Below, piece by piece: positions 53,864 to 63,817 of a DNA stretch of 64,000 bases. The stretch lies in contig NZ_LFMW01000001.1 of the NCBI RefSeq assembly GCF_001050345.1, forward strand, positions 248,001 through 312,000. The letters run 5' to 3'. Each line of letters starts with the position of its first letter. The stretch's first letter is position 1. Below the pieces are notes generated by a model. It was not told where the DNA came from, searched no databases, and was given only the letters and a program-made list of their open reading frames with translations. The position numbers were made by a program, and so were the translations under genes. The DNA is from Pseudomonas fildesensis (GTDB lineage: Bacteria; Pseudomonadota; Gammaproteobacteria; Pseudomonadales; Pseudomonadaceae).

Positions 53864-55114
53864 ATGAACATTTTTCACGTTCGCCAGCTCTTGCTGGCTA
53901 TCGCTGTCGCCAGCCTTGCCCTTCCCGCAGTCGCCGAAGAACACGGCTTTCTCGAAGACGCCAGTGCCAACCTCAACCTGCGCAATTTCTTCTTGAACCG
54001 CAATTTCACCAACCCGACAAAGGCCCAGGGCGGCGCGCAGGAGTGGACGCAGAGTTTCATCCTCGACGCCAAGTCCGGCTTTACCCAGGGCACGGTAGGT
54101 TTCGGGGTGGACGTGCTGGGCTTGTACTCGCTCAAGCTCGATGGCGGGCGCGGCACCGGCGGCACTCAGTTGTTGCCGCTGGACCGCGATGGCCGGCCGG
54201 CGGATGAATTCGGGCGTTTGGGCGTGGCGTTCAAGGCGCGCATTTCGAAGACCGAAGTGAAGGTCGGCGAGTGGATGCCGGTGCTGCCGATCCTGCGTTC
54301 AGACGACGGCCGCTCACTCCCGCAAACTCTGCGCGGCGGGCAGATCACCTCGAAGGAAATCGACGGCCTGACTCTCTACGGCGGCCAGTTCCGCGCCAAC
54401 AGCCCACGAGACGACAGCAGCATGACGGACATGTCGATGGTCGGCAAAACCGCCTTCACTTCCGACCGATTCAACTTCCAGGGCGGCGAATATGCGTTCA
54501 ATGACAAACGCACGCAGGTCGGCCTCTGGAATGCCCAACTCAAGGACATCTACAGCCAACAGTTCGTCAACCTGATCCACAGCCAACCCGTGGGCGACTG
54601 GACCCTCGGCGCCAACCTCGGGTTCTTCTACGGCAAGGACGACGGCAGCGCCCGCGCCGGTGACCTGGACAACAAGACCTGGTCCGGCCTGTTCTCGGCC
54701 AAGTACGGCGGCAACACCTTCTACGTCGGCCTGCAAAAGCTCACCGGCAACAGCGCGTGGATGCGCGTCAACGGCACCAGCGGCGGCACCCTGGCCAACG
54801 ACAGCTACAACGCCAGCTATGACAACGCCCAGGAAAAATCCTGGCAGGTTCGCCACGACTACAACTTCGTCGCCCTTGGCGTGCCGGGCCTGACCCTGAT
54901 GAACCGCTATATCAGCGGCAGCAACGTGCACACAGGCACCGTGACCGACGGCAAGGAGTGGGGCCGCGAAAGCGAATTGGGCTACACCGTGCAAAGCGGC
55001 GCCCTGAAAAACCTCACGATGCGCTGGCGCAATTCCAGCATGCGGCGCGACTACAGCAACAACGAATTCGACGAAAACCGGTTGATCGTCAGCTACCCGA
55101 TAAGTCTGCTGTAA
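53864..55114 (+). CDS. OprD family porin
   Basis: A 416-residue outer-membrane porin. A signal peptide (ends PAVAEE) precedes an 18-strand OprD barrel. GFLEDASANLNLRNFFLNRN, AQEWTQSFILDAKSGFTQGT, GRLGVAFKARISKTEVKVGE and the terminal VSYPISLL are characteristic. OprD-type channels import amino acids or aromatic and other carboxylates; the pca cluster starts about 1.2 kb downstream, but a link is not shown. The SD is weak (AGG). Confidence 0.9.
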   Translation: MNIFHVRQLLLAIAVASLALPAVAEEHGFLEDASANLNLRNFFLNRNFTNPTKAQGGAQEWTQSFILDAKSGFTQGTVGFGVDVLGLYSLKLDGGRGTGGTQLLPLDRDGRPADEFGRLGVAFKARISKTEVKVGEWMPVLPILRSDDGRSLPQTLRGGQITSKEIDGLTLYGGQFRANSPRDDSSMTDMSMVGKTAFTSDRFNFQGGEYAFNDKRTQVGLWNAQLKDIYSQQFVNLIHSQPVGDWTLGANLGFFYGKDDGSARAGDLDNKTWSGLFSAKYGGNTFYVGLQKLTGNSAWMRVNGTSGGTLANDSYNASYDNAQEKSWQVRHDYNFVALGVPGLTLMNRYISGSNVHTGTVTDGKEWGRESELGYTVQSGALKNLTMRWRNSSMRRDYSNNEFDENRLIVSYPISLL

Positions 55115-55199
55115 ACCCGCGTCGCACTTGCGGTATGGTGCGCGCCTGCTGCCGCTGAGCTGACTCGGCGGCGGCCTCCAGACGAGCCCGGCCCACACC

Positions 55200-56099
55200 A
55201 TGAAATCCTTTGCCCTCGCATCCGCCCTGCTTGCCCTCGCCTTGAGCCTCAGCGGCTGCATCGGCGCACCCATCGCCCTGACGCCGCAGACCGAGCAGCG
55301 CTTGCAGGCCCAGGCGCCGATCCGTTTTCTGCTGACGTTTGATGATGGTCCCAGCGCGTCGGGCTACAACAACCCGAGCCGCTCAGTGATTGCCGACCTG
55401 GCCAACAACCCGGTGTTGCCGGGCATCAAGGCGGTGTTCTTTTTGCAGACCGAAGCCTCGCGCTCCGGTGGCAGTTCACGGGGTCGCAAGACCATGGAGC
55501 GTGAGCACGCGGGGGGGCATATCCTGGCGTTCCACACCGCCACGGGGTTTCATACCAACCACCGCTGGCTGAACGACGCCGAGCTTGAACGCACACTCAG
55601 CCAGGGCGCCGAAGATATTGCCTCGATCACCGGTACGCCGCCCACGCTGGTGCGCCCGCCGTTCTGGAATTACGACCGACGCACCTTCGCCGCGTACCAA
55701 CGCCATGGCATGCAGGTGTTATTGACGGATTTGAGTGCCAATGACGGCAAAATCTGGGGTTTCAATGGCAGCCCGCGCCGCCGCGCCAACCTGTATCGGC
55801 AACTGTCGGTGGTGCGCGAGCGCATTGCCCTGGGGGAGTTGCCCACGGTGGACGGCGTGATCCCGGTGGTGGTGACCTTCCACGACATCAACCGCTACAC
55901 GGCCCGGCACCTGCAGGAGTACCTGCACATCCTGATGGACAGCGCCCGGATCAACGGCATGCAAACCGCCGCCGAGCCGTTCTACACCGAGCACGCCGCG
56001 CTGGAACGCGCTGCGCTGGCGCGAACGGTGAAGGATGTGAACGAGCCGGTGCATCTGCCGGGCGTGTGGAACTGGGTGTGGAGCGCCGATACCCTGTAG
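55200..56099 (+). CDS. Polysaccharide deacetylase-like lipoprotein (NodB homology domain)
   Basis: A 299-residue protein with a lipoprotein signal (LALSLSGC, Cys at residue 20). The NodB motif TFDDGPSASGYN carries the expected catalytic and metal aspartates. Motif 2 (HILAFHTATGFHTN) has the metal histidines, RPPFWNYD is motif 3, and VVTFHDIN completes the set. It probably deacetylates an envelope or extracellular polysaccharide. No biosynthesis genes are nearby, so the substrate is unknown. Confidence 0.85.
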   Translation: MKSFALASALLALALSLSGCIGAPIALTPQTEQRLQAQAPIRFLLTFDDGPSASGYNNPSRSVIADLANNPVLPGIKAVFFLQTEASRSGGSSRGRKTMEREHAGGHILAFHTATGFHTNHRWLNDAELERTLSQGAEDIASITGTPPTLVRPPFWNYDRRTFAAYQRHGMQVLLTDLSANDGKIWGFNGSPRRRANLYRQLSVVRERIALGELPTVDGVIPVVVTFHDINRYTARHLQEYLHILMDSARINGMQTAAEPFYTEHAALERAALARTVKDVNEPVHLPGVWNWVWSADTL

Positions 56100-56142
56100 G
56101 CGCAGGCTTGCCGGCGAAAAACACACGGGCGCCGCGTTTATT

Positions 56143-56255
56143 GATCGTTCCCACGCTCTCGTGGGAATTAATCCTGTGACGCTCTGCGTCACGACTTTAG
56201 AAGCGGACTGAGAGCGTCCAGCGCGGCATTCCCACGCAGAGCGTCGGAACGATCA
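56143..56255. repeat. Dispersed inverted-repeat element, copy D
   Basis: GATCGTTCCCACGC at the left and GCGTCGGAACGATC at the right, with internal TGACGCTCTGCGTCA. Fourth copy in this window. It lies between the deacetylase-like gene and pcaC. Confidence 0.85.
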
Positions 56256-56277
56256 CCACCACGGTGGGGCAACGCGT

Positions 56278-56676
56278 TCAGCCCTGTTGGCGGGACTCCA
56301 CACCCAGTTCATCCCACACCGACTCTGCCAGGTGAAACGTTGCATTCGCCGCCGGGATCCCGCAATAGATCGCGCTCTGCATCAGCACTTCCTTGATTTC
56401 GGCCCGGGTGACTCCATTGCTGGCGGCCGCGCGCAGGTGCAGTTTGAGTTCTTCGCTGCGGTTCATCCCGATCAGCATGGCGATGGTGATCAGGCTGCGC
56501 GTGTGCCGCGGCAGACCGGGACGGGTCCAAATATCACCCCAGGCGTGGCGGGTGATCATTTCCTGGAACTCGCTGTTGAATTCGGTCAGGGCGTTGAGGC
56601 TGCGGTCGACATGGGCATCACCCAGCACTTCGCGGCGCACGTGCAGGCCATCGGCGTAACGTTGTTTCTCATCCAT
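56278..56676 (-). CDS. pcaC: 4-carboxymuconolactone decarboxylase
   Basis: A 132-residue AhpD-like enzyme converting 4-carboxymuconolactone to 3-oxoadipate enol-lactone in the protocatechuate branch. GLHVRREVLGDAHVDRSLNA, LTEFNSEFQEMITRHAWGDI and LPRHTRSLITIAMLIGMNR match PcaC. It is the last gene of the pca set and is separated from pcaD by a gap of about 190 bases holding a REPIN. Confidence 0.93.
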   Translation of the reverse strand: MDEKQRYADGLHVRREVLGDAHVDRSLNALTEFNSEFQEMITRHAWGDIWTRPGLPRHTRSLITIAMLIGMNRSEELKLHLRAAASNGVTRAEIKEVLMQSAIYCGIPAANATFHLAESVWDELGVESRQQG

Positions 56677-56751
56677 AAAAATTCCTTGTTCAATTTGATT
56701 AGCGCCCGTTCACTTGTGCACAGCGGGGCTTCATGTGGGGAGCAGGCTTCT

Positions 56752-56866
56752 TGTGGCGAGCGGGCTTGCCCCGCGTTGGGGCGCGAAGCGGCCCTGATGC
56801 AGTCACCGCATTGTCAGGTTTTGGGGCTGCTTCGCAGCCCAACGCGGGGCAAGCCCGCTCGCCACA
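56752..56866. repeat. REPIN between pcaD and pcaC
   Basis: TGTGGCGAGCGGGCTTGCCC and its mirror GGGCAAGCCCGCTCGCCACA, extended by CGCGTTGGG/CCCAACGCG arms, give a long near-perfect 115-base inverted repeat. On the pca transcript it would make a strong hairpin ahead of pcaC. Confidence 0.9.
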
Positions 56867-56869
56867 GGT

Positions 56870-57661
56870 TTAGTGGGCCAGCAGGAATTTGAGCACCCGA
56901 TCACTGAACGCCGCACCCGCCTGAACATTCGACAGGTGCGCGGCGTAAAACTCAGCGTACTCGGCGCCCTGCACATGTTCCTGAATAAAGTGACTGCCAG
57001 CGGGTGGAGTGACGGCGTCTTCGGTGCCGGCAATCACCAGCGTCGGCACTTTGATCGCTGCCAACTGCTCTCGAAAATCGGCATCGCGCACCGCCGCACA
57101 ATTGGCGGCATACCCTTCGGGCGAGGTGGCTGCGAGCATGTCGGTGATCCGCTTGGCCTGCTGCGGATTGGCCTCGGCAAAATCAGCGGTAAACCAACGG
57201 GCAATCGACGCATCGCGCAGGGCAACCATGGCCGCCGCGCCATCGCGCAGGACCATCTCGATCCGTGGGTCCCAGATGTCCGGCGTGCCGATCTTGGCTG
57301 CGGTGTTGCACACCACCAGGCGATACAGACGCTCACCCGCGTTGATGCCCAGCCACTGGCCAATCAGGCCGCCCATGGACAGCCCGCAGAAATGCGCACG
57401 CTGGATATCCAGCGCATCCAGCAGCGCCAGCACGTCGTGCCCCAATTGCTCGATGCTGTAAGGCCCCTCTGTGACCAATGATTTGCCATGACCACGGGTG
57501 TCAAAACGCAGCACACGAAAATGCTCAGTGAAGGCCGGGATCTGGATATCCCACATACCCAGGTCGGTGCCCAGGGAGTTGGACAACACCAACACCGGTG
57601 CGTCGACAGGGCCGTCCAGTTGGTAATGCAGTTCGCCCTCGGCGAGTTGTACAAATGCCAC
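56870..57661 (-). CDS. pcaD: 3-oxoadipate enol-lactonase
   Basis: A 263-residue alpha/beta hydrolase that opens the enol-lactone to 3-oxoadipate. The nucleophile motif GLSMGG has Ser95; the catalytic histidine is in YAAHLSNVQAG near the C-terminus. The GTG start at 57661 is preferred because AAGGAG lies 6 bases upstream and the length equals PcaD. The frame extends to ATG 57691, which would overlap the pcaB stop. Confidence 0.93.
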   Translation of the reverse strand: MAFVQLAEGELHYQLDGPVDAPVLVLSNSLGTDLGMWDIQIPAFTEHFRVLRFDTRGHGKSLVTEGPYSIEQLGHDVLALLDALDIQRAHFCGLSMGGLIGQWLGINAGERLYRLVVCNTAAKIGTPDIWDPRIEMVLRDGAAAMVALRDASIARWFTADFAEANPQQAKRITDMLAATSPEGYAANCAAVRDADFREQLAAIKVPTLVIAGTEDAVTPPAGSHFIQEHVQGAEYAEFYAAHLSNVQAGAAFSDRVLKFLLAH

Positions 57662-57687
57662 AGCTTTCTCCTTAATCAGTAAGGCAT

Positions 57688-59052
57688 TCAAGCGTTCAAT
57701 GCAAAATGTTCGGTTACAGCACGGGTGACCCAGGTTTGAGCCTGGCCCAGGTAGTGGGCCGGGTCGAGCAGGCGGTCCAGTTCAGCGGCTGACAGTTCGG
57801 CGGTGATCTGCGGTTCGTCCGTCAGTACAGCGCGCAGGTGGCGCCCCTCAGCGACCGCCCGTTTGCAGGACTGCTCCAGCAGATGGTGCGCGGTTTCGCG
57901 GCCCAGCCGTTGGGCGAGAACGATGCTGACCGCTTCGGCCAAAACCAGGCCTTGGGTCAGGCCGAGGTTTTGCGTCATACGTTCTGGGTCGACTTCCAAC
58001 CCTTCGCTTACCAGCAGCGCTTGTTGCAACGCGCCGGAGACCAAGCGGCAAATCTCCGGCAAGGTTTCCCATTCGGCATGCCACAAGCCGAGGCTGCGCT
58101 CGTGCTCCTGGGGCATCGCGCTGAACATCGTCGCTACCAGGCCGGGCACGCGAGTGGCGGCGCTGATCAGCACGGCAGCGCCGACTGGGTTGCGTTTGTG
58201 CGGCATGGTCGACGAGCCGCCTTTGCCCGGCGCGGACGGTTCGAACACTTCGGCCGCTTCGGTCTGCATCAGCAAGCTGATATCGCGACCGAGTTTGCCG
58301 AGGCTGCCGGCGATCAGGCCGAGCACGCTGGAGAATTCGACCAGCCGATCACGCTGGGTGTGCCAGGGCTGCTCGGGCAGTGTCAGTTGCAACTCTGCAG
58401 CCAACGCTTCGGCCACGGGCATCGCCTGTTCGCCGAGCGCCGCCAGGGTGCCGGACGCGCCGCCGAATTGCAGCACCAGCAAGCGCGGTTTCAGCTCAGC
58501 GAGACGTTGTCGGTTACGGGTCACCGCGCCCAGCCAACCGGCGATTTTCATCCCAAGGGTGACCGGCGTTGCATGCTGCAACCAGGTGCGCCCGGCCAAC
58601 GCTGTGGTCGCGTAGCGCTGCGCCTGAGCGGCAAGTATGTCGCCCAAGCGCGCCAAATCCGTCTCGACCAACTCCACCGCGCGGCGCACTTGCAGCACCA
58701 GCCCCGTGTCCATCACATCCTGGCTGGTCGCGCCCAGATGCACAAAGCGCTCGGCCCCGGCATCTTCACTGGCAATCAACTTGCCCAGTGCCTTCACCAG
58801 CGGAATCGCTGAATTCCCCGCCGTGGCAATCGCCACGCCCAAGGCATCCACGTCATACAGAGACGCCAGGCACGCCTGGGCAATCGGTGCGACGGCGGCC
58901 TGCGGGATCAACCCGACCCGGGCCTGCGCCCGGGCCAACCCGGCTTCGAAATCCAGCATGCCCTGCAGGCGCCCCTGGTCGCAGAACACCTCGGCCATGC
59001 TGTCAGCGGTGAAGTAAGCATCGAACAATTGATTGCTCGTGCGCAGTGTCAT
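57688..59052 (-). CDS. pcaB: 3-carboxy-cis,cis-muconate cycloisomerase
   Basis: A 454-residue enzyme of the fumarase/aspartase superfamily that lactonises 3-carboxymuconate to 4-carboxymuconolactone. The superfamily signature is PGKGGSSTMPHKRNPVG; GATSQDVMDTGLVLQVRRAV is also typical. Full length. It lies 10 bases after pcaT and 26 bases before the pcaD GTG. Confidence 0.93.
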   Translation of the reverse strand: MTLRTSNQLFDAYFTADSMAEVFCDQGRLQGMLDFEAGLARAQARVGLIPQAAVAPIAQACLASLYDVDALGVAIATAGNSAIPLVKALGKLIASEDAGAERFVHLGATSQDVMDTGLVLQVRRAVELVETDLARLGDILAAQAQRYATTALAGRTWLQHATPVTLGMKIAGWLGAVTRNRQRLAELKPRLLVLQFGGASGTLAALGEQAMPVAEALAAELQLTLPEQPWHTQRDRLVEFSSVLGLIAGSLGKLGRDISLLMQTEAAEVFEPSAPGKGGSSTMPHKRNPVGAAVLISAATRVPGLVATMFSAMPQEHERSLGLWHAEWETLPEICRLVSGALQQALLVSEGLEVDPERMTQNLGLTQGLVLAEAVSIVLAQRLGRETAHHLLEQSCKRAVAEGRHLRAVLTDEPQITAELSAAELDRLLDPAHYLGQAQTWVTRAVTEHFALNA

Positions 59053-59062
59053 AACTCATCCC

Positions 59063-60358
59063 TTACAGATCGTGGTGCAAGTACGCCGCCTGTTTCGGCA
59101 GGCGCAAGCTGAACAGGAAGGCCACCGCCATCATCGCGGTCACGTACCAATAGAAAGTGTTTTCCATGCCGATGGATTTCAGGCTCAGCGCGACGACTTC
59201 CGCCGAACCGCCAAACACCGCGTTAGCCACCGCATACGCCAGGCCTACGCCCAATGCACGCACCTGAGGCGGGAACATTTCCGCTTTGACCAGGCCGCTG
59301 ATGGAGGTGTAGAAGCTGACAATCGCCAAGGCCAGGGTGATCAGCACAAAGGCCAGGAACGGACTCGTGACAGTTTTCAGGGTCAGCAGGATCGGCACCG
59401 TAAACAGGGTGCCAAGGCCGGCGAACCAGAGCATCGAATTACGGCGGCCGATCTTGTCCGCCAACATGCCGAACAGCGGCTGCATGCACATGTAGAGGAA
59501 CAGTGCGCCGGTCATGATGTAGCTCGAGGTCTTGGCGTGCATGCCGACCGTGTTCACCAGGTACTTCTGCATGTAAGTGGTGAAGGTGTAGAAAATCAGC
59601 GAGCCGCCGGCGGTGTAGCCCAGCACCGTCACAAACGCTTTGCCGTGGTCGCGAAACAGCGCGACGATGCTGCCGGCGTCCTTGTCTTCGCGCATTTCCT
59701 TGCTGGTGGTTTCTTTCAGGGTGCGACGCAGCAGCAGCGAGATCACCGCCGCGATGGCGCCGATCACAAACGGAATCCGCCAGCCCCAGGCGCGCAGTTC
59801 GTCTTCAGTGAGGATCTGTTGCAGGATCACCACCACCAGCACCGCCAGCAGTTGCCCGCCGATCAGCGTCACGTACTGGAACGAGGCGAAGAAGCCGCGC
59901 TGCCCCTTGAGCGCGACTTCACTCATATAGGTCGCGGTGGTGCCGTATTCGCCACCCACCGACAAACCCTGAAACAGCCGCGCCACCAACAGCAAGGCCG
60001 GTGCCCAGGCGCCGATGTCTTTGTAGGTGGGCAGGAAAGCGATGACCAGGGAACCGGCGCACATCATCAGCACCGAGATCATCATCGAATTTTTGCGACC
60101 GTGCTTATCGGCCACGCGGCCAAACAGCCAGCCGCCGATGGGACGCATCAGGAACCCGGCGGCGAACACACCGGCGGTGTTAAGCAGTTGGACTGTGGGG
60201 TCGTCCGACGGGAAAAACGCCGGGGCAAAATAAATGGCGCAGAAGGCGTAGACGTAGAAGTCGAACCATTCGACCAGGTTGCCGGAGGACGCCCCGACAA
60301 TCGCAAAAATCCGCTTGCTGCGCTCTTCTCCGGTGTAATGACTCGTTTTTGTTGTCAT
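59063..60358 (-). CDS. pcaT: MFS dicarboxylate transporter (PcaT, KgtP-like)
   Basis: A 431-residue, 12-segment symporter of the metabolite:H+ family. [20 protein letters not shown] and [20 protein letters not shown] and [20 protein letters not shown] are shared with KgtP/ProP. Position between pcaHG and pcaB matches PcaT, which imports beta-ketoadipate-type dicarboxylates in P. putida. Minus-strand AAAAAAAC before the ATG gives a weak SD. Confidence 0.88.
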   Translation of the reverse strand: MTTKTSHYTGEERSKRIFAIVGASSGNLVEWFDFYVYAFCAIYFAPAFFPSDDPTVQLLNTAGVFAAGFLMRPIGGWLFGRVADKHGRKNSMMISVLMMCAGSLVIAFLPTYKDIGAWAPALLLVARLFQGLSVGGEYGTTATYMSEVALKGQRGFFASFQYVTLIGGQLLAVLVVVILQQILTEDELRAWGWRIPFVIGAIAAVISLLLRRTLKETTSKEMREDKDAGSIVALFRDHGKAFVTVLGYTAGGSLIFYTFTTYMQKYLVNTVGMHAKTSSYIMTGALFLYMCMQPLFGMLADKIGRRNSMLWFAGLGTLFTVPILLTLKTVTSPFLAFVLITLALAIVSFYTSISGLVKAEMFPPQVRALGVGLAYAVANAVFGGSAEVVALSLKSIGMENTFYWYVTAMMAVAFLFSLRLPKQAAYLHHDL

Positions 60359-60459
60359 GTTTTTTTCACTCAGTGGGAACGGTTATAGCCTAGACATACT
60401 TTGCAACAACCATGTTCCGCAAGCAGACTTTTGGATATGTGCTGCCTGAACCGACCTCA

Positions 60460-60528
60460 TCGGGAGCAAGCCCCCTCCCACATTTAATAGGCGGCGCGCT
60501 TAAAATGTGGGAGGGGGCTTGCTCCCGA
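60460..60528. repeat. REP pair in outward orientation upstream of pcaT
   Basis: TCGGGAGCAAGCCCCCTCCC (60460) followed by GTGGGAGGGGGCTTGCTCCC (60507). The two REP units have the opposite relative orientation to the other doublets in this window. They fill the pcaG-pcaT gap of 187 bases. Confidence 0.9.
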
Positions 60529-60545
60529 TAGGATTTCAAGCCAAG

Positions 60546-61112
60546 TCAATAGTCGAAAAACACCGTTTCCTTATCTGTCCCCTGCAAAACCACATTCCAC
60601 TGATACACACCGTCCGCATCCTGCTTGGCAATCAAGGTACTGCGACGCTCTGCAGGTACACACGCCAGCAACGAGTCATCCCCATTCAACGCCTCACCGT
60701 CAAAATAAATCCGCGTCAGCAAGTGCTTCACCAACCCCCGCGCAAACACCAACACCACCAAATGCGGCGCCTGGGTCGTGCCCTTCAGCCCCGGTACGCT
60801 GCCCGGCTTGATGGTGGTAAAGCGGAAACGCCCTTCGGCATCCACCGGCACCCGGCCAAACCCTTCGAAGTGGGGGTCAACTGCTTTGTCCTGCTCATCT
60901 TCCGGGTGGTCGTACTTGCCGGCGGCATTCGCCTGCCAGACTTCGAGCATGGCGTCGTTGACGACATCACCGTTGCCATCCACCACTTGCCCGCTGATCG
61001 CCACGCGCTCGCCGAGGGTGCCGGTTTGGGTCAGGTCTTCGCGGTTCAGCCAGGTCAGGCCGATGTGGTAATACGGCCCGACGGTGTGGGACGTGGTCGC
61101 GTTGAGTGTCAT
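60546..61112 (-). CDS. pcaG: Protocatechuate 3,4-dioxygenase alpha subunit
   Basis: A 188-residue alpha subunit of the intradiol dioxygenase that cleaves protocatechuate to 3-carboxymuconate. TVGPYYHIGLTW at the N-terminus and DAMLEVWQANAAGKYDHPED are typical. It lacks the Tyr/His iron ligands, as expected. ATG 61112 follows the pcaH stop by one base (TGAGATG), so the subunits are made together; the frame is open to 61178. Confidence 0.94.
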   Translation of the reverse strand: MTLNATTSHTVGPYYHIGLTWLNREDLTQTGTLGERVAISGQVVDGNGDVVNDAMLEVWQANAAGKYDHPEDEQDKAVDPHFEGFGRVPVDAEGRFRFTTIKPGSVPGLKGTTQAPHLVVLVFARGLVKHLLTRIYFDGEALNGDDSLLACVPAERRSTLIAKQDADGVYQWNVVLQGTDKETVFFDY

Positions 61113-61113
61113 C

Positions 61114-61818
61114 TCATTTCTCCATCGGCGTGGCGTCGCGGCCGCGCAGGACGATGTCCCAACGGTAGCCGAGGGCATAGGAAGGAATGGTTTTTTCCAG
61201 GTCGAAACTTGCGATCAAACGTTGCTTGGCCGAGGTGTCCTGCACGCAGTTGTAGATCGGGTCGTATTCCAGCAGCGGGTCGCCGGGGAAATACATCTGC
61301 GTCACCAGACGCGTCAGCACGCTCGGCCCGAACAGCGAAAAGTGGATATGCGCCGGGCGCCAAGCGTTGTGGTGGTTGCCCCACGGATAGGCGCCGGGCT
61401 TGATGGTCTGGAACTGGTACCAGCCGTCGGCATCGGTGACGGTGCGCCCAGTGCCGGTGAAGTTCGGGTCCAGCGGTGCGTCATGGACATCGCGCTTGTG
61501 GTTATAGCGGCCGGCGGCGTTGGCCTGCCAGATTTCCACAAGGATGCCCGGCACCGGCAGGCCGTTTTCATCCAGCACGCGGCCGTGAATGATGATGCGT
61601 TCGCCCTGGGGCTCGCCGTCATGCTGGGCGGTCAGGTCATTATCTTTGTCGTTGATACGCTCGGCGCCGATAGTCGGGCCGGTGATTTCCGACAAGGAAT
61701 GGGGCAGGAACACCAACGGCTTGGACGGCGAACGCAGGTTCGTCGACTGATAGGCCGGGTGCAGGTAATCAGGTTGAGTGCCCGCTTGCGGGCGCCGGTA
61801 TCCTGGCTTGTCACTCAT
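61114..61818 (-). CDS. pcaH: Protocatechuate 3,4-dioxygenase beta subunit
   Basis: A 234-residue iron-binding catalytic subunit. IIIHGRVLDENGLPVPGILV and EIWQANAAGRYNHKRDVHDA supply one Tyr ligand; YPWGNHHNAWRPAHIHFSLF supplies the second Tyr and the two His ligands. With PcaG it forms the ring-cleaving enzyme at the head of the pathway. It lies only 17 bases after pcaF. Confidence 0.95.
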   Translation of the reverse strand: MSDKPGYRRPQAGTQPDYLHPAYQSTNLRSPSKPLVFLPHSLSEITGPTIGAERINDKDNDLTAQHDGEPQGERIIIHGRVLDENGLPVPGILVEIWQANAAGRYNHKRDVHDAPLDPNFTGTGRTVTDADGWYQFQTIKPGAYPWGNHHNAWRPAHIHFSLFGPSVLTRLVTQMYFPGDPLLEYDPIYNCVQDTSAKQRLIASFDLEKTIPSYALGYRWDIVLRGRDATPMEK

Positions 61819-61835
61819 TGAGCAATCCTCTCTTA

Positions 61836-63038
61836 TTAGATACGTTCAATTGCCAGGGCCAAGCCTTGGCCGACGCCCACACACATGGTCGCCAGGCCTT
61901 TGCGGCCGCCGTTTTTTTCCAACTGATGCAGGGCCGTCAACACCAGCCGCGCGCCGCTCATACCCAGGGGATGGCCGAGGGCGATGGCGCCACCGTTCGG
62001 GTTGACCTGGGGGGCATCGTCGGCAATGCCGAGTTCACGCAGCACCGCCAGGCCTTGGCTGGCGAAAGCTTCATTGAGTTCGATGACATCAAAATCGGTG
62101 ACCGCCAAACCCAGGCGCTCCACCAGTTTGCGTACCGCCGGCACCGGACCGATGCCCATCACCCGTGGCGCAACACCCGCACTGGCCATGCCCAACACAC
62201 GGGCGCGGGCGGTCAGGCCGTGTTTCTTCACGGCTTCGGCAGACGCCAGAATCAACGCCGCTGCACCGTCATTCACGCCTGAGGCATTGCCGGCGGTGAC
62301 GGTCTTGTCCGGCCCATTCACTGGCTTGAGTTTGGCCAGGGTTTCCAGGGTGGTGTCGGCGCGCGGGTGCTCATCGTGTTCCACCACGGTTTCGCCTTTT
62401 TTATGGGCGACCCGCACCGGCACGATTTCCTCGGCAAAGAAGCCGGCGGCTTGCGCGGCGGCGGTGCGTTGCTGGCTACGCAGGGCGAAAGCGTCTTGAT
62501 CGGCGCGGGAAACCTTGTAGTCGTCAGCGACGTTATCGGCGGTCTGCGGCATCGCATCCACGCCGTACTGGGCCTTCATCAACGGGTTGATAAAACGCCA
62601 GCCGATGGTGGTGTCTTCCAGTTTCATGTTGCGCGAAAACGCCGCGTCGGCCTTGCCCATCACGAACGGCGCACGGGACATCGACTCGACGCCCCCGGCA
62701 ATTGCCAGCTCCATTTCGCCGCTGGCAATCGCACGAAACGCGGTGCCGATGGCATCCATGCCCGAGGCGCATAAACGGTTGAGGGTCACACCGGGAATGC
62801 TTTCCGGCAAGCCCGCCAGCAACAGCGCTATGCGTGCGACGTTGCGGTTGTCTTCACCGGCCTGGTTGGCACAGCCGAAGAACACCTCGTCGACGGCAGT
62901 CCAATCCACCGAAGGGTTGCGTTCAATCAATGCCTTGATCGGCAGCGCGGCCAGGTCATCGGCGCGCACGGTGGACAGGCCACCGCCGAAACGACCGATA
63001 GGCGTGCGAATCGCATCGCAGATAAATACGTCGCGCAT
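61836..63038 (-). CDS. pcaF: 3-oxoadipyl-CoA thiolase
   Basis: A 400-residue thiolase that splits beta-ketoadipyl-CoA into succinyl-CoA and acetyl-CoA. The nucleophile is Cys90 in [31 protein letters not shown] holds the catalytic His and CVGVGQG the second Cys near the C-terminus. Its start overlaps the pcaJ stop. Confidence 0.95.
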   Translation of the reverse strand: MRDVFICDAIRTPIGRFGGGLSTVRADDLAALPIKALIERNPSVDWTAVDEVFFGCANQAGEDNRNVARIALLLAGLPESIPGVTLNRLCASGMDAIGTAFRAIASGEMELAIAGGVESMSRAPFVMGKADAAFSRNMKLEDTTIGWRFINPLMKAQYGVDAMPQTADNVADDYKVSRADQDAFALRSQQRTAAAQAAGFFAEEIVPVRVAHKKGETVVEHDEHPRADTTLETLAKLKPVNGPDKTVTAGNASGVNDGAAALILASAEAVKKHGLTARARVLGMASAGVAPRVMGIGPVPAVRKLVERLGLAVTDFDVIELNEAFASQGLAVLRELGIADDAPQVNPNGGAIALGHPLGMSGARLVLTALHQLEKNGGRKGLATMCVGVGQGLALAIERI

Positions 63039-63817
63039 CAGGCTTCTCCCGGCGCTTGGCCATGAGCGGCGGCGGTGCGCGCTTCGAGATCACGCAGGGC
63101 GGTCAACTCGACGTCGCTCGGTTCAGCGGTGGTACTCACTTGGTCGGCAAACCGAATCGCCCAACCGGTGGCCGCGACGACTTGCTCGCGGGTCACGCCA
63201 GGGTGCAGTGCGGTGACCACGAACTCATGTGTGCCCTCTTCCGGCTCCATGACGCACAGGTCGGTAATAATCCCTACAGGACCGGCACCGGGCAGGCCCA
63301 GACGCTTGCGTGAGTCGCCGCCTTCGCCGTGGCCGACAGAGGTGATGAAATCCAGCTTGTCGACAAACGAACGCGCCGACTGCTTGAGTATGATCAACAC
63401 GCTCTTGGCGGAACCGGCGATCTCCGGCGCGCCACCGGCACCCGGCAGGCGCACCTTGGGCTGGTGATAATCACCGACCACGGTGGTGTTGATGTTGCCG
63501 AAACGGTCGACTTGGGCCGCGCCGAGAAAGCCGACGTCAATACGCCCGCCCTGCAGCCAATAGCGAAAAATCTCACCGGTGGGGACGACCGTATCAGCGG
63601 TTTCCGCCAGCTCGCCGTCACCGATGGACAGCGGCAGTACGCTGGGCTTGGCGCCAATCGGGCCGGACTCGTAGATCAGCACCACGTCCGGCGACGAGGT
63701 CAAGCGCGCCAGGTTGGCGGCTTTGGACGGCAGGCCGATGCCGACGAAGCATACCGAGCCGTTCTTCAGGCGGCGCGCGGCGGCGACCGTCATCATTTCA
63801 TTGGTCGAGTAAGCCAT
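63038..63817 (-). CDS. pcaJ: 3-oxoadipate CoA-transferase subunit B
   Basis: A 259-residue class I CoA-transferase B subunit. The catalytic glutamate is Glu50 in [28 protein letters not shown] sequence follows (here [18 protein letters not shown]). With PcaI it transfers CoA from succinyl-CoA to 3-oxoadipate. The ATG overlaps the pcaI stop (TAATG). Confidence 0.95.
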   Translation of the reverse strand: MAYSTNEMMTVAAARRLKNGSVCFVGIGLPSKAANLARLTSSPDVVLIYESGPIGAKPSVLPLSIGDGELAETADTVVPTGEIFRYWLQGGRIDVGFLGAAQVDRFGNINTTVVGDYHQPKVRLPGAGGAPEIAGSAKSVLIILKQSARSFVDKLDFITSVGHGEGGDSRKRLGLPGAGPVGIITDLCVMEPEEGTHEFVVTALHPGVTREQVVAATGWAIRFADQVSTTAEPSDVELTALRDLEARTAAAHGQAPGEA

